From NCBI GenBank assembly GCA_041905595.1, contig JAYRKT010000015.1:1-64000 (forward strand): a stretch of DNA of 64,000 bases, read 5' to 3'. The stretch comes from Aliitabrizicola sp041905595. GTDB taxonomy: Bacteria; Pseudomonadota; Alphaproteobacteria; Rhodobacterales; Rhodobacteraceae. Made by a program: the position numbers and the translations under genes. Position 1 is the stretch's first letter; every line of letters begins with the position of its first letter. The notes under the pieces were generated by a model. That model searched no databases. It was not told the origin of the DNA and worked only from the letters and a program-made list of their open reading frames with translations. Shown in pieces: positions 48,492 to 56,571 of the stretch.

Positions 48492-49157
48492 TTGTCAATC
48501 AGCCCGAAGCTCGCCCTGCTGGAGGAATACGCCCTCGTCGCGCGCGCCTTGTCGGCACCGGCGCGTCTGATGCTGCTGGAACAACTGGCGCAAGGCGAAC
48601 GCGGCGTAGAGGCGCTGGCCGACAAGACAGGCCTCACCATCGCCAACTGCTCGCAGCACCTGCAACAGTTGCGCCGGGCCGCTCTCGTCACCAGCCGCCG
48701 CGACGGCAAGGCGGTGATCTACCGGCTGACCGACGCAAAAACGCTCGCGCTGATGGACCTTCTGCGCATCGTTGCGGAGCGGAATCTCGCGCAGGTCGAG
48801 CGTATCTTGCGAGGGCTTTCAAGCGGCAAGGATGCCCCCGAGCCGGTGAGCAGGGAAGACCTGGCAGTCCGGATCGCCGAGGGTTCTGTGACCGTGCTCG
48901 ATGTCCGCCCCGCAGACGAATACGCTGCAGGTCACATTCCGGGGGCGCTCAACATGCCGCTGATTGAGATCGAGCGGATCATTCCGACGCTCGATCTGGC
49001 CGCCGAAATCGTGGCTTATTGCAGGGGCCCCTATTGCATCTATGCCCACCAGGCTGTGGCCGTCCTCCGCAAACACGGCCTCAATGCGCGCCGCCTTGAC
49101 GGCGGTTTGCCAGAATGGCGAGAGGATGGCCTGCCAGTGCTGGCAGGCGCGCAATAG
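48492..49157 (+). CDS. ArsR-family regulator fused to a rhodanese domain
   Basis: 221 aa. N-terminal winged helix (RALSAPARLMLLEQLAQGER, then LTIANCSQHLQQLRRAALV), then a rhodanese domain with active-site loop CRGPYC. The rhodanese moves sulfane sulfur; the fusion suggests the regulator senses persulfide or thiosulfate. Start TTG with AGGAG at 7 bases and a palindrome upstream. Likely derepresses the divergent desaturase-MFS-DsrE genes. Confidence 0.88.
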   Translation: MSISPKLALLEEYALVARALSAPARLMLLEQLAQGERGVEALADKTGLTIANCSQHLQQLRRAALVTSRRDGKAVIYRLTDAKTLALMDLLRIVAERNLAQVERILRGLSSGKDAPEPVSREDLAVRIAEGSVTVLDVRPADEYAAGHIPGALNMPLIEIERIIPTLDLAAEIVAYCRGPYCIYAHQAVAVLRKHGLNARRLDGGLPEWREDGLPVLAGAQ

Positions 49158-49260
49158 TCCGATGACCGTCCATTTCATTGGCGCAAGGCCACAAGGTCGG
49201 CGATAGGCCCGGAGGCGCAACAGCGCGGCTACCGGGCCCTCGGGAAGTGAGGCCGAAGCC

Positions 49261-49425
49261 TCACCCGAAGGGATCGTATTCCGAGACGATCACGACCTCG
49301 TCGCCGTCGATTTCATCGGCGGGGACGGCACCGAAGGATCCATCCCCTGCCTGGAAGACGACGATCGAGACCATGAGCGTGGCGGCGAGGGAGGCGGCGA
49401 AGGCGTGAGCATCTTTGCGGGACAT
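49261..49425 (-). CDS. Small membrane-anchored hypothetical protein
   Basis: 54 aa, MSRKDAHAFAASLAATLMVS is a membrane or signal segment, followed by an acidic part GDGSFGAVPADEIDGDEVVI and ending SEYDPFG. AGGAG stands seven bases before the ATG. A tiny protein of this sort is common in Rhodobacterales accessory DNA; function unknown. Confidence 0.6.
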   Translation of the reverse strand: MSRKDAHAFAASLAATLMVSIVVFQAGDGSFGAVPADEIDGDEVVIVSEYDPFG

Positions 49426-50089
49426 CTGTTTGGCTCCTGTCTGGGAGGCGGGGGACCATCCCCCGCGCGACAGGACCCCGCAGGCCCGAAGACTGGCTGA
49501 CATCACCGGGTGCGTTCGGCTCGTCCGAATCCACCCGGCGGCAAGGGCCCGCCCGTAGTCCGACCCCTTGCGGGTTGATCTCGAAGACGGGATTCGGGCC
49601 AAGGAAGGGAATGGCGAGCGGGGGATGGTCGCCCAACGTCAGGAGCCGATTGTCCCGCTGATGCTTGATACCCCGCCAGCTTCCCGGCCAGGCTCTTGGT
49701 TGAAGACCACCTTCTAGGGAATGGATCCTTTGGCGTCCCGCGGTATCGCGGAACGAGGTTCAAGGTCGGCGAGAGGCCCGCGCGATGGAAGGCCCCTCAC
49801 GCACTGTCCGGGCTCAGGCGGCCAGGTCCGCGCCCCCTGCCCTCTCGCCGTCCTCGGCACCAACGATTTCGAGCCGCGCGTTGCGATAACCTTCGCGTGC
49901 AATCGAGATCTCGGTCGCCATCAGACAGCATCGAACAGACGCGGAAATAGAACATCATGTATCTTTCCGGGAAACCGAAGCATCAAGGCTATCGTCAGCG
50001 AGCTGGACGGGCTGATCGGCCATGGCGGAGCCGAGTTTCGCCTCCCGCTTCTGATTGGAAAGTTCCACTTTGCCGTTTGGGGCAGGTAA
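49426..50089. other. Gene-poor stretch with possible fragments
   Basis: 664 bp with no convincing gene. A minus-strand frame of 35 codons (ATG 49921 to TGA 49814; MATEISIAREGYRNARLEIV) and a plus frame around 49985-50089 (SELDGLIGHGGAEFRLPLL) look like eroded tails. The C-rich motif CCCCCTGCCCTCTCG (about 49834) occurs here too. Otherwise I see nothing in it. Confidence 0.4.
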
Positions 50090-50341
50090 CGACAGGACAA
50101 AAACGCACTCTGGCTCATCCCTGCTGCCTTGTGTCTTGGGCTTTCCGTGTGGCTTCTGACATTGGTCGATGTCGAGAAAGCCGGACGCGCGTATGCCATT
50201 TATTGCGGTGTCTACATCGTGACTTTTCTGGCGTGGCTTTGGGCCGTCGAGGGAGCGCAGCCCGACCGCTGGGACGTGATCGGATCGATCGTCTGCCTAA
50301 TCGGTGCGGCAATCGTCCTCTATGCACCGCCGGAAGTGTGA
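50090..50341 (+). pseudogene. YnfA/UPF0060 gene, 5' part lost
   Basis: RQDKNALWLIPAALCLGLSV, then AYAIYCGVYIVTFLAWLWAV and IGSIVCLIGAAIVLYAPPEV match the last three helices of YnfA. Just before RQDKN the frame has a TAA where the family has a WLR-type sequence, and the first helix is missing. A 70-aa protein from ATG 50129 is possible but would lack half the family fold. It is in opposite orientation to the intact YnfA gene at 35248. Confidence 0.7.
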
Positions 50342-50346
50342 TTGCT

Positions 50347-51552
50347 TCACATCAGCTTGTGCTGGAGCGGGATTAGACCAAGGGCCGCGACAAGAGCGAA
50401 GGCCGCTCCGGCCAGGAAAGTGGCCTCGGATCCGACCCCCTGCCATAACCATCCCGCGATCACGCTGGCCAGCAACAGCGCGCCACCTGTTATCAGGTTG
50501 AACATGCCGTAGGCAGTTCCGCGCAGTTCGGCCGGGACTGCCTCGGCCACCAGCGCCGGAAGAAGCCCCTGCGTCAGGCCCATATGCAGCCCCCACAACG
50601 CGATGCCCAGACCGAGGCCGACAAACCCGGGCGCCAGCGCCAGCACCAGATCGGCAGCGATCAGCAGGCCAAGCCCGGCCATCAGCATCGTGGGCCGGCT
50701 CATTCGATCCGACAAGACGCCCGCAGGCCAGGCCGACAGCGCGTAGACCGCGTTCATCCCCACCAGAACCAGCGGCACCAGCATGAGAGACAGACCCACC
50801 TCCTGTGCCCGCAGGATCAGGAAGGCCTCGGAGAACCGCGCGAGAGTGAACACGGTCGCAACCGCGACAACGGCCCAGTACATGCCGCCCAGCATCCGCA
50901 ACTCAGCCCGCGACAGCGGGTTGCGGACCTTTCGCAGCCCTGCCGGGCGGGCGGGTTCCTTCACGGCAAAAAGGATCAGGCCAAGCGCCATGAAGGCCGG
51001 GATGACGGCGACCCAAAAGACCGACTGGAAGTCATTGGCAAAAGCCCACATGAGCACGATCGCCAGAAGAGGGCCAAGGAAGGCACCGACCGTATCCAGC
51101 GACTGGCGCAGGCCGAAAGCTGCGCCGCGCCGTCCTTCCGGGGCAAGGTCGGCAACCAGCGCATCGCGCGGCGCGCCGCGGATGCCCTTGCCGACCCGGT
51201 CGATGAAACGGGCCGTGACCAGCCAGCCGATCGACGGCGCGAGCGGAAAGACGGGCTTCGTCAACGCGGCGAGGCCGTAGCCAATGGCTGCCAGTTCCTT
51301 GCGCCGCCCAATCCGGTCTGACAGGGCACCGGAGAATACCTTGGTGATCGCGGCCGTCGCCTCGGCAATGCCTTCAATCACTCCCACAGTCAGCGCCGTC
51401 GCCCCAAGCCCCACGGTCAGATAAACCGGCAGCAGCGCATGGATCATCTCGGACGAGACATCCATCAACATCGACACGAAACCGAGCGCCCAGATTCCTG
51501 GGGGCAATCCCCGCCAAGGGGAGGCGGCCTTGTCCACCGTCGTTTCTGCCAT
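50347..51552 (-). CDS. MFS transporter of a chromate-type unit
   Basis: 401 aa, 12 helices. GFVSMLMDVSSEMIHALLPV, then GALSDRIGRRKELAAIGYGL and GLRQSLDTVGAFLGPLLAI are as in MFS proteins found next to chrB. It replaces the usual ChrA exporter here. Likely a chromate- or sulfate-linked exporter by context; no direct evidence. Downstream of chrB and a DUF1127 gene on the same strand. Confidence 0.8.
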   Translation of the reverse strand: MAETTVDKAASPWRGLPPGIWALGFVSMLMDVSSEMIHALLPVYLTVGLGATALTVGVIEGIAEATAAITKVFSGALSDRIGRRKELAAIGYGLAALTKPVFPLAPSIGWLVTARFIDRVGKGIRGAPRDALVADLAPEGRRGAAFGLRQSLDTVGAFLGPLLAIVLMWAFANDFQSVFWVAVIPAFMALGLILFAVKEPARPAGLRKVRNPLSRAELRMLGGMYWAVVAVATVFTLARFSEAFLILRAQEVGLSLMLVPLVLVGMNAVYALSAWPAGVLSDRMSRPTMLMAGLGLLIAADLVLALAPGFVGLGLGIALWGLHMGLTQGLLPALVAEAVPAELRGTAYGMFNLITGGALLLASVIAGWLWQGVGSEATFLAGAAFALVAALGLIPLQHKLM

Positions 51553-51588
51553 GACGGCCTCCTCTGTTTGGCGTGGTGTTCCGGTCGG

Positions 51589-51786
51589 TCAGTCGTGGCG
51601 CTGGCACTCGGCCAAAGCTTCGGCCCGCGTCACACCGATATCGTCAAGCATCCGGTCCTCGAGCCGCGCCAACGCCGCGCTCTGCCGCTGCCTGTCTGCC
51701 CAGGCCATAAGGGGCGAAGGCGCCGAACTTTGCGCCAACGGCGGGAAATGCGGAAAGAACGCTTTCAGAGATCTGGTCTGGTTCAT
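51589..51786 (-). CDS. DUF1127 small protein
   Basis: 65 aa from ATG 51786, with GGAGG at six bases. C-terminal ALARLEDRMLDDIGVTRAEA is the DUF1127 core, a short arginine-rich helix. Such proteins regulate RNA turnover or phosphate and redox responses in alphaproteobacteria. Between chrB and MFS, so co-transcribed. Confidence 0.8.
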   Translation of the reverse strand: MNQTRSLKAFFPHFPPLAQSSAPSPLMAWADRQRQSAALARLEDRMLDDIGVTRAEALAECQRHD

Positions 51787-51801
51787 ATCCATCCTCCGGG
51801 G

Positions 51802-52344
51802 TCAGCCGTTCTCGCCCTTCGCATCAAAGACGCGCTTGGCGTAGTCATCCAGCACGGCCTCGCAGCCGTTCAGCCGCGTCCGTGCCTCCTCGGCACGCGC
51901 CGCACCGTAGAAATCGAGCTTGCCGATCTTTTCGAGCCAGCCCTGCAGCTTCTTCAGATCGACGTCGTTCTCTTCCAGTTCGGCATAGCTGTAGTGGTCG
52001 GCGGTGATTTCCTTGGCGACCTCGCGCTCGAAATCGTCGCACTTGTCGATGAATTCAGCATATGCCTCGTCACGCTCGGCCTTGAAACGACCCACGACCT
52101 TGGCCTCCTGTGCCTGGTCTAGCGCCACGGTCTGCAGGATCACGCTCTCACCCTTGGCCTCGTCGATGTCGTTCTCGACCATCTTGAGACGGCGAATGTG
52201 GTCATCCGTGCGGGGCAGCACACAGACGCCATTCTGAAGATAAACGGCACCCATGCCCTTGAGCTTGCGCCAGATCGCGATGCGTTTGGCCGAGGGTTCT
52301 GGAGGGACCTTGTAGGTCAGAAGGAGCCATGTGATTGCGGTCAT
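51802..52344 (-). CDS. chrB: ChrB N-terminal domain protein (chromate sensor/regulator)
   Basis: 180 aa, MTAITWLLLTYKVPPEPSAK, then YLQNGVCVLPRTDDHIRRLK, then ITADHYSYAELEENDVDLKK. This matches the N-terminal ChrB domain; full ChrB is about 310 aa with a C-terminal Chrome_Resist domain, so this is the single-domain form. ChrB regulates chrA in response to chromate. ATG 52344 fits the conserved start; a perfect palindrome lies just upstream, in keeping with autoregulation. Confidence 0.82.
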   Translation of the reverse strand: MTAITWLLLTYKVPPEPSAKRIAIWRKLKGMGAVYLQNGVCVLPRTDDHIRRLKMVENDIDEAKGESVILQTVALDQAQEAKVVGRFKAERDEAYAEFIDKCDDFEREVAKEITADHYSYAELEENDVDLKKLQGWLEKIGKLDFYGAARAEEARTRLNGCEAVLDDYAKRVFDAKGENG

Positions 52345-52357
52345 TTGAACTTGGATA

Positions 52358-52375
52358 ATGTAACAGTGGTTACAT
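52358..52375. promoter_or_regulatory. Palindrome upstream of chrB
   Basis: ATGTAAC-agtg-GTTACAT is a perfect 7-bp inverted repeat, 13 bp before the chrB ATG. Likely the operator for ChrB, repressing the chrB-DUF1127-MFS unit. Confidence 0.6.
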
Positions 52376-52488
52376 GTCCAGAGTTCCAATCGTCGTTGGC
52401 ATGTCACTGCAATGTGCCAGGACTTTGTTCAAAGGCCGCACCGAGCTCGGCGGGTTGCCCCGCCGGGCCTGAGGGGGAGACCCCGTTC

Positions 52489-52893
52489 TCAGAACGGGAT
52501 CTCGTCGTCGCGGTCGACCAGCTCGGGGTTTTCATTCTCGGCCGACTTCGGGCGGCTGAGGAAGTCGACCTTCTCGGCGATGATCTCGCAGCCGTAGCGA
52601 TCGGTGCCGGTTGCGTCAGTCCACTTCGTGTAGTGGATGCGGCCGTGGACGAGGACCTTCATGCCCTTTTCGCAGTGCTCTGCGACGGTCTTGCCAAGAC
52701 CGTTGAAGCAAGTGATTCGGTGCCATTCGGTGTCCATGACCCGGTAGCCGTTCTCGTCGCGCATCACGCGACCTTCCGAGAGGCGTGGCCGCGAGGTGGC
52801 CAGGGTGAAGTTGGTGATCTTTGTGCCGCTTTGGGTCGAGCGCACTTCGGGCTTCTGACCGATGTTGCCGGCGAGGATGACGATGTTCTGCAT
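52489..52893 (-). CDS. ssb: Single-stranded DNA-binding protein, copy B
   Basis: 134 aa, intact, differing from copy A by only a few residues (VMRDENGY for VIRDENGY, WTDATGTDRYG for WIDSMGNDRYG). Same OB fold and DDEIPF tip. ATG 52893 has the same AGGAG leader. Functional redundancy with copy A is expected. Confidence 0.92.
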   Translation of the reverse strand: MQNIVILAGNIGQKPEVRSTQSGTKITNFTLATSRPRLSEGRVMRDENGYRVMDTEWHRITCFNGLGKTVAEHCEKGMKVLVHGRIHYTKWTDATGTDRYGCEIIAEKVDFLSRPKSAENENPELVDRDDEIPF

Positions 52894-53315
52894 GGTAAGC
52901 TCCTGTGTTTCCTGTCCCTGGGATCGTCCCTTCGACAAGACCCGGAAAAAGCCTGTCGGCTGAGGCGTGCACGGGAGACGGAACGGCGACCGGAAACCTC
53001 CAGAGGGCCGGGGTGGAGCGGGCAGCCCCGAAGGGGCAACACGGCCCGGACTGACGCGGGGTTGCGCGCCAGAGGCCGAACAGGCTTAGGGGATTGTCAG
53101 TCGAAGGGATGGCACCGGGGATAGGGGCGACCTGGGGCTCTCGCAGAACTCGGCCTTCATGGCCAAGGCAACTTGGTTGAGGCATTTGCAAAACCGCCGA
53201 CTCAGCGGCTCAGGGCAACCTCATCCCCCTGCCCTATCGCGGTGACCTCCGAGGGGGCTACGATGTTGCGACCTGACGGCTATCCCGGATGCATCATTCA
53301 CGACAGGAGCTCTCA
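52894..53315. other. Divergent leader, copy B
   Basis: Counterpart of the leader at 34234-34654, with few changes until about 53150, where the H-NS-proximal part diverges more. The CCCCCTGCCCTATCG motif is kept at about 53225. Confidence 0.45.
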
Positions 53316-53637
53316 ATGGCTGATTTCAATCTCGAGGCGATGTCGCTCAGGGAACTACGGCCATTGCAGAAGGACCTCACCACGGCGATTTCCACCTACG
53401 AGGACCGACACAAGGCCGAAGCCCGCGCCAAGCTGAAAGCCATCGCCAAGGAGATGGGCTACTCTCTTGCCGAACTGACGGGCGTCGAGGTGAAGACCAC
53501 CCGTGCGCCAGCCGTGGCGAAATATCGACACCCTGAGAACGCGGCTGTCACCTGGTCAGGCCGTGGACGGAAAATCGCACTGGTTCGTGGACGCGCTGGA
53601 GGCGGCTAAAGCCCCACGAGGACTAACGATTGATTGA
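53316..53637 (+). pseudogene. H-NS family gene, copy B, frameshifted
   Basis: Starts MADFNLEAMSLRELRPLQKD and follows copy A through TWSGRGRK. An extra A in the AAAA run at 53572-53575 shifts the frame, changing the DNA-binding end to IALVRGRAGGG and stopping at 53609. Removing the A restores SHWFVDALEAAKAPRGLTID and the TGA at 53635-53637. The DNA-binding tip is therefore lost; the dimerisation helix is intact, so it could act as a dominant-negative partner. Confidence 0.85.
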
Positions 53638-54028
53638 GGGACTGCCGCGACACAGTCGAGCCCAAACTGTAGTTCACCATGCCAAAAGTGAGCTACGGCT
53701 TGGCTCATCCGACCAGGCATTCGCTGCCACCGCAAATCTTCAGGCCAGTGGAGGACAGCTGCGCAGGACCAACCTGCCCTTCGCTCCGTTTGGCCGCGTA
53801 GCTGCTATGGTGCATTCTCCTCGCCTTAACTAACGGCTGTTCGCAAAGTGCCGACATCCGGCGGTACATTGATGATTCGGGGTCATCTGTCCGTTTTTTC
53901 AAAGTGGAAGCACAGCAGTTCTTGGGCGTGGGCAGTTTGAGTGCCACCGCTAGATGTCTTAATTTCTCGTATTTTCGCAGTATTTTTTAGAGAGCGGCGC
54001 CGGAGATATTGCTCCGGTACCATGAATG
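53638..54028. other. AT-richer intergenic stretch
   Basis: 391 bp without a supported gene. The right part (53930-54000) is AT-rich. A hairpin CCGGAG-atattg-CTCCGG (about 54009-54026) follows the stop of the minus-strand gene and may terminate it, although no T-run is present on that strand. Confidence 0.4.
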
Positions 54029-54646
54029 TCAGTCCGCCGTTTCTGCACCGCCCGGATCCTTCTCCACAGTTCCCTGAACTGCGGCGAAGCCATTGGCCTG
54101 GACCGAGACCGTGACGTGCTTTCCGGCAAGGTTGGTCACGTAAAGCGAGTTGGGGTTTGCCCGCAGATGGCCCGGTGAGGTGCCTTCGTCGACATGAATG
54201 CGGGCCTCTCCGCCGGCGGGCACGGTCACCTGCGGATGGTAGACATAACTTTCCATCGCTCCGTTGTCGGCGTCGGTGATCGTGTAGTAGACGGTCAGCC
54301 CCGACAGATCGGCGGCGCCATCGTTCAGCACCTGAAACTCGAGGTGATCGGGCGCGTCCTTGTTGGTGGCAGGATCGACGTTGTTCTCGACCAGGACTTC
54401 GCTAATCCGGTAAGTCGCCACAGCACCGCCTGCGACTGTGGGATCGGCGGCATTCACAGGATCGCTGTCGGCAAGGTCGTTCTGACCGTCATCATCGGTA
54501 TCGGGGTTCATCGGGTCGGTGTGCAGAAGCGGTTCGGAGATATCGGGCACGCCGTCACCATCGGTGTCGGTCGTCGCTGTCTGGGCATGTGCCAGGCTTG
54601 TGCTCAGAAGTAATGCTGCGAGGGTCATTGTCGTGATCGTCTTCAT
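54029..54646 (-). CDS. Secreted protein with calcium-binding (thrombospondin type 3-like) repeats
   Basis: 205 aa. Signal peptide MKTITTMTLAALLLSTSLAH, then DTDGDGVPDISEPLLHTDPM and DDDGQNDLADSDPV, DxDxDG loops that bind calcium. The remaining part is beta-rich (VATYRISEVLVENNVDPATN), perhaps a DUF11-like fold. Last gene of the ABC operon, 1 bp downstream of a permease stop. Role unknown; cell-surface or periplasmic. Confidence 0.7.
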   Translation of the reverse strand: MKTITTMTLAALLLSTSLAHAQTATTDTDGDGVPDISEPLLHTDPMNPDTDDDGQNDLADSDPVNAADPTVAGGAVATYRISEVLVENNVDPATNKDAPDHLEFQVLNDGAADLSGLTVYYTITDADNGAMESYVYHPQVTVPAGGEARIHVDEGTSPGHLRANPNSLYVTNLAGKHVTVSVQANGFAAVQGTVEKDPGGAETAD

Positions 54647-54647
54647 G

Positions 54648-55646
54648 TCAGGACTCCTTGGTCAGACGGTCGGGGTTGATCGGACGCAGCAGCACGAGAC
54701 CGCCCAGCCCGAGGGAGAAAAGGAAGAGGAAGAGAAGATCGCCTTGTTTCTCCGCCATCACCTTGGTCAGCGGCGCACCGGTATAGGTGTCCTTGATGCC
54801 GAGGACCGCGAAGGTGAAGCGCTCGAAATGCTTGGTGACGGAGGCAACCTCGATCCCGTTGCGGAAATTCTCGTAACCGGCGAACCCGGCCTTGATCCGA
54901 TCCTGCTCGGCCTTCGGGATCGAAAGCTGGGCAAAGACGCCTCCCGCCACCTGGTTATCGGGGTCCATCGTGTCGCCGATCTGCGGCGCAACGAGAACGA
55001 CGAGAATCCAGAGGGCGAAGGCGTAGATCAGGCCACTGGCGGGGCTTCTGGCCCAAAGGCTGAGCCCGAAGCCGAGCGTGAAGAGTGCAGAGAGGTACAG
55101 AACGCCTGCCGCCCACGTCAAAGCCAGCCGACCAAAGTCAGCAATGGTCAGACCGATCCCGGAAATGATCGGCAGCAGGATCGCCGTGGCCAGGAAGACG
55201 ATTGCTAATGACGCCGCCGCTAGGCCCATACCGCCAAGGATCTTGGCAAGCGTATAGGCCCAATGCGGCATCGGTCGGGTCAGGATCAGCGCGAGCGTCT
55301 GCCGCCCTCTTTCGGCCGCTGCAGCGCGGTAACCGGCGACGAGTGCGATGACCGCGCCCATGATCTCGATCTGCTCGATCATCCCGCGCATGAGTTTCAG
55401 CGGATAGAACTCGGGCGCGGCGATCGCCGCGGCGTCCTTGCCAAGCGCCAGAAGCTGCGCCCGCGCAGCGGCATAGGTTGCCGCATCGCTGTGCAGCGCG
55501 ATCGCGCCACTCACGAGCGAAACTGTCGCGGCTGCGATCAGGGCCAGCGTCGCCCAGAAAAGAAACCGGTCGCGTGTCTGTTCGCGGGCATCGCGCAACG
55601 CGATGGTCAGGACACTGCTCGATACGGTGGGGAAAATGTCAGGCAT
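54648..55646 (-). CDS. ABC-2 type transporter permease (distal)
   Basis: 332 aa from ATG 55646. Six predicted membrane helices with a large periplasmic loop after the first (ATYAAARAQLLALGKDAAAI) and another before the last. Similar to NosY-type permeases. Overlaps its upstream neighbour's stop, so translation is coupled. With the ATPase and the other permease it would form a heterodimeric exporter. Confidence 0.82.
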   Translation of the reverse strand: MPDIFPTVSSSVLTIALRDAREQTRDRFLFWATLALIAAATVSLVSGAIALHSDAATYAAARAQLLALGKDAAAIAAPEFYPLKLMRGMIEQIEIMGAVIALVAGYRAAAAERGRQTLALILTRPMPHWAYTLAKILGGMGLAAASLAIVFLATAILLPIISGIGLTIADFGRLALTWAAGVLYLSALFTLGFGLSLWARSPASGLIYAFALWILVVLVAPQIGDTMDPDNQVAGGVFAQLSIPKAEQDRIKAGFAGYENFRNGIEVASVTKHFERFTFAVLGIKDTYTGAPLTKVMAEKQGDLLFLFLFSLGLGGLVLLRPINPDRLTKES

Positions 55647-56571
55647 CGGGGCCTTCAGCGTTGAGATCAAGTTTCGCGGTGGAGCGCGCGGCGAAGACGC
55701 CCGCAAGGATCAAGGCCACGGGAAGGGTGACCGCCGGCGAAATTGGACCTCGAGGCGCGAGGCCATCGGGCAGAAAGCTGAGGAGATCGCCGGAGAGCCA
55801 TGAGAAGCCCTCGGCCAGCGAAAGCGGCCCCAGGATCGTTGACATCAGATGAAAGAAGCCCGAGTCTGGCGTGCCCGCGAGGGTCGAGACGGGATTGATC
55901 GCGGCAGTGGGATGTACGTTCGCGGTCAGTTCTGGCAACACGAAGGTGATGACCAGCCAGACGACCGTCGCCGCAATCAGACCGCTGGCGGTGGCCGGCA
56001 TTCGGGCGGCTGCGCCAAGCGCCAGGAACCCGAACATCGAGATGTAGGCCCAGCCTGCGACCAGGAACAACGCAAGGCGCAACAGGTCGCCCGGCCCGAC
56101 GACAAGCGACGGGATGGTGAACAGCGTCGCGACCGAGATGATCGCGGCAACCGCCATCATCGCTCCGGTTGCAGTCGCCAGAGCCCGCATCTTGCCGAGG
56201 GCGATATCACGCCGGTCGAATGGCCGGGCGCCGATCAGCGGCAATGTCCCTGCGCCGCGGTCGGTCTCGATCAGAAGTTGGCCGATCACGATGGATCCGA
56301 AAGCGCCGATCAGGCTGATGTAGATGCCGAGGTTGCGCAGCACCGCCAGCGGCGCGGACTGGCTGACCGGGTTCGCCGGGACGGGCTGGCCAACCGAAGC
56401 AAGGTAGGTCGCGGCATCGGCATAGATCGCATTGACGGTGTTCGTCGCGGACCAGCCGAGCCAAGCCGTGACCAGCACCATCGCCGCGAAGAAGGCGATC
56501 AGGATCAGGACGCTCCTGTCCCGCGTGAGCCCGGCGAGCGATTGCCGAGCGATGAGCCGCGCCGGGGTCAT
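55639..56571 (-). CDS. ABC-2 type transporter permease (proximal)
   Basis: 310 aa. First helix LIAFFAAMVLVTAWLGWSAT, loop with NAIYADAATYLASVGQPVP, then ISLIGAFGSIVIGQLLIETD and further helices. Ends with FAARSTAKLDLNAEGPDA. ATG overlaps the ATPase stop. Same architecture as the distal permease. Confidence 0.82.
   Translation of the reverse strand: MTPARLIARQSLAGLTRDRSVLILIAFFAAMVLVTAWLGWSATNTVNAIYADAATYLASVGQPVPANPVSQSAPLAVLRNLGIYISLIGAFGSIVIGQLLIETDRGAGTLPLIGARPFDRRDIALGKMRALATATGAMMAVAAIISVATLFTIPSLVVGPGDLLRLALFLVAGWAYISMFGFLALGAAARMPATASGLIAATVVWLVITFVLPELTANVHPTAAINPVSTLAGTPDSGFFHLMSTILGPLSLAEGFSWLSGDLLSFLPDGLAPRGPISPAVTLPVALILAGVFAARSTAKLDLNAEGPDA

Larger units (their letters stand above)
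52449..53665. repeat. Direct repeat B (ssb/H-NS module), right copy
   Basis: Second copy of the 1.2-kb module, same orientation as 33788-35000. Coding and noncoding parts are nearly identical. The offset is 18,660 bp at ssb and grows by one at the H-NS start and one more at the frameshift. Confidence 0.85.
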
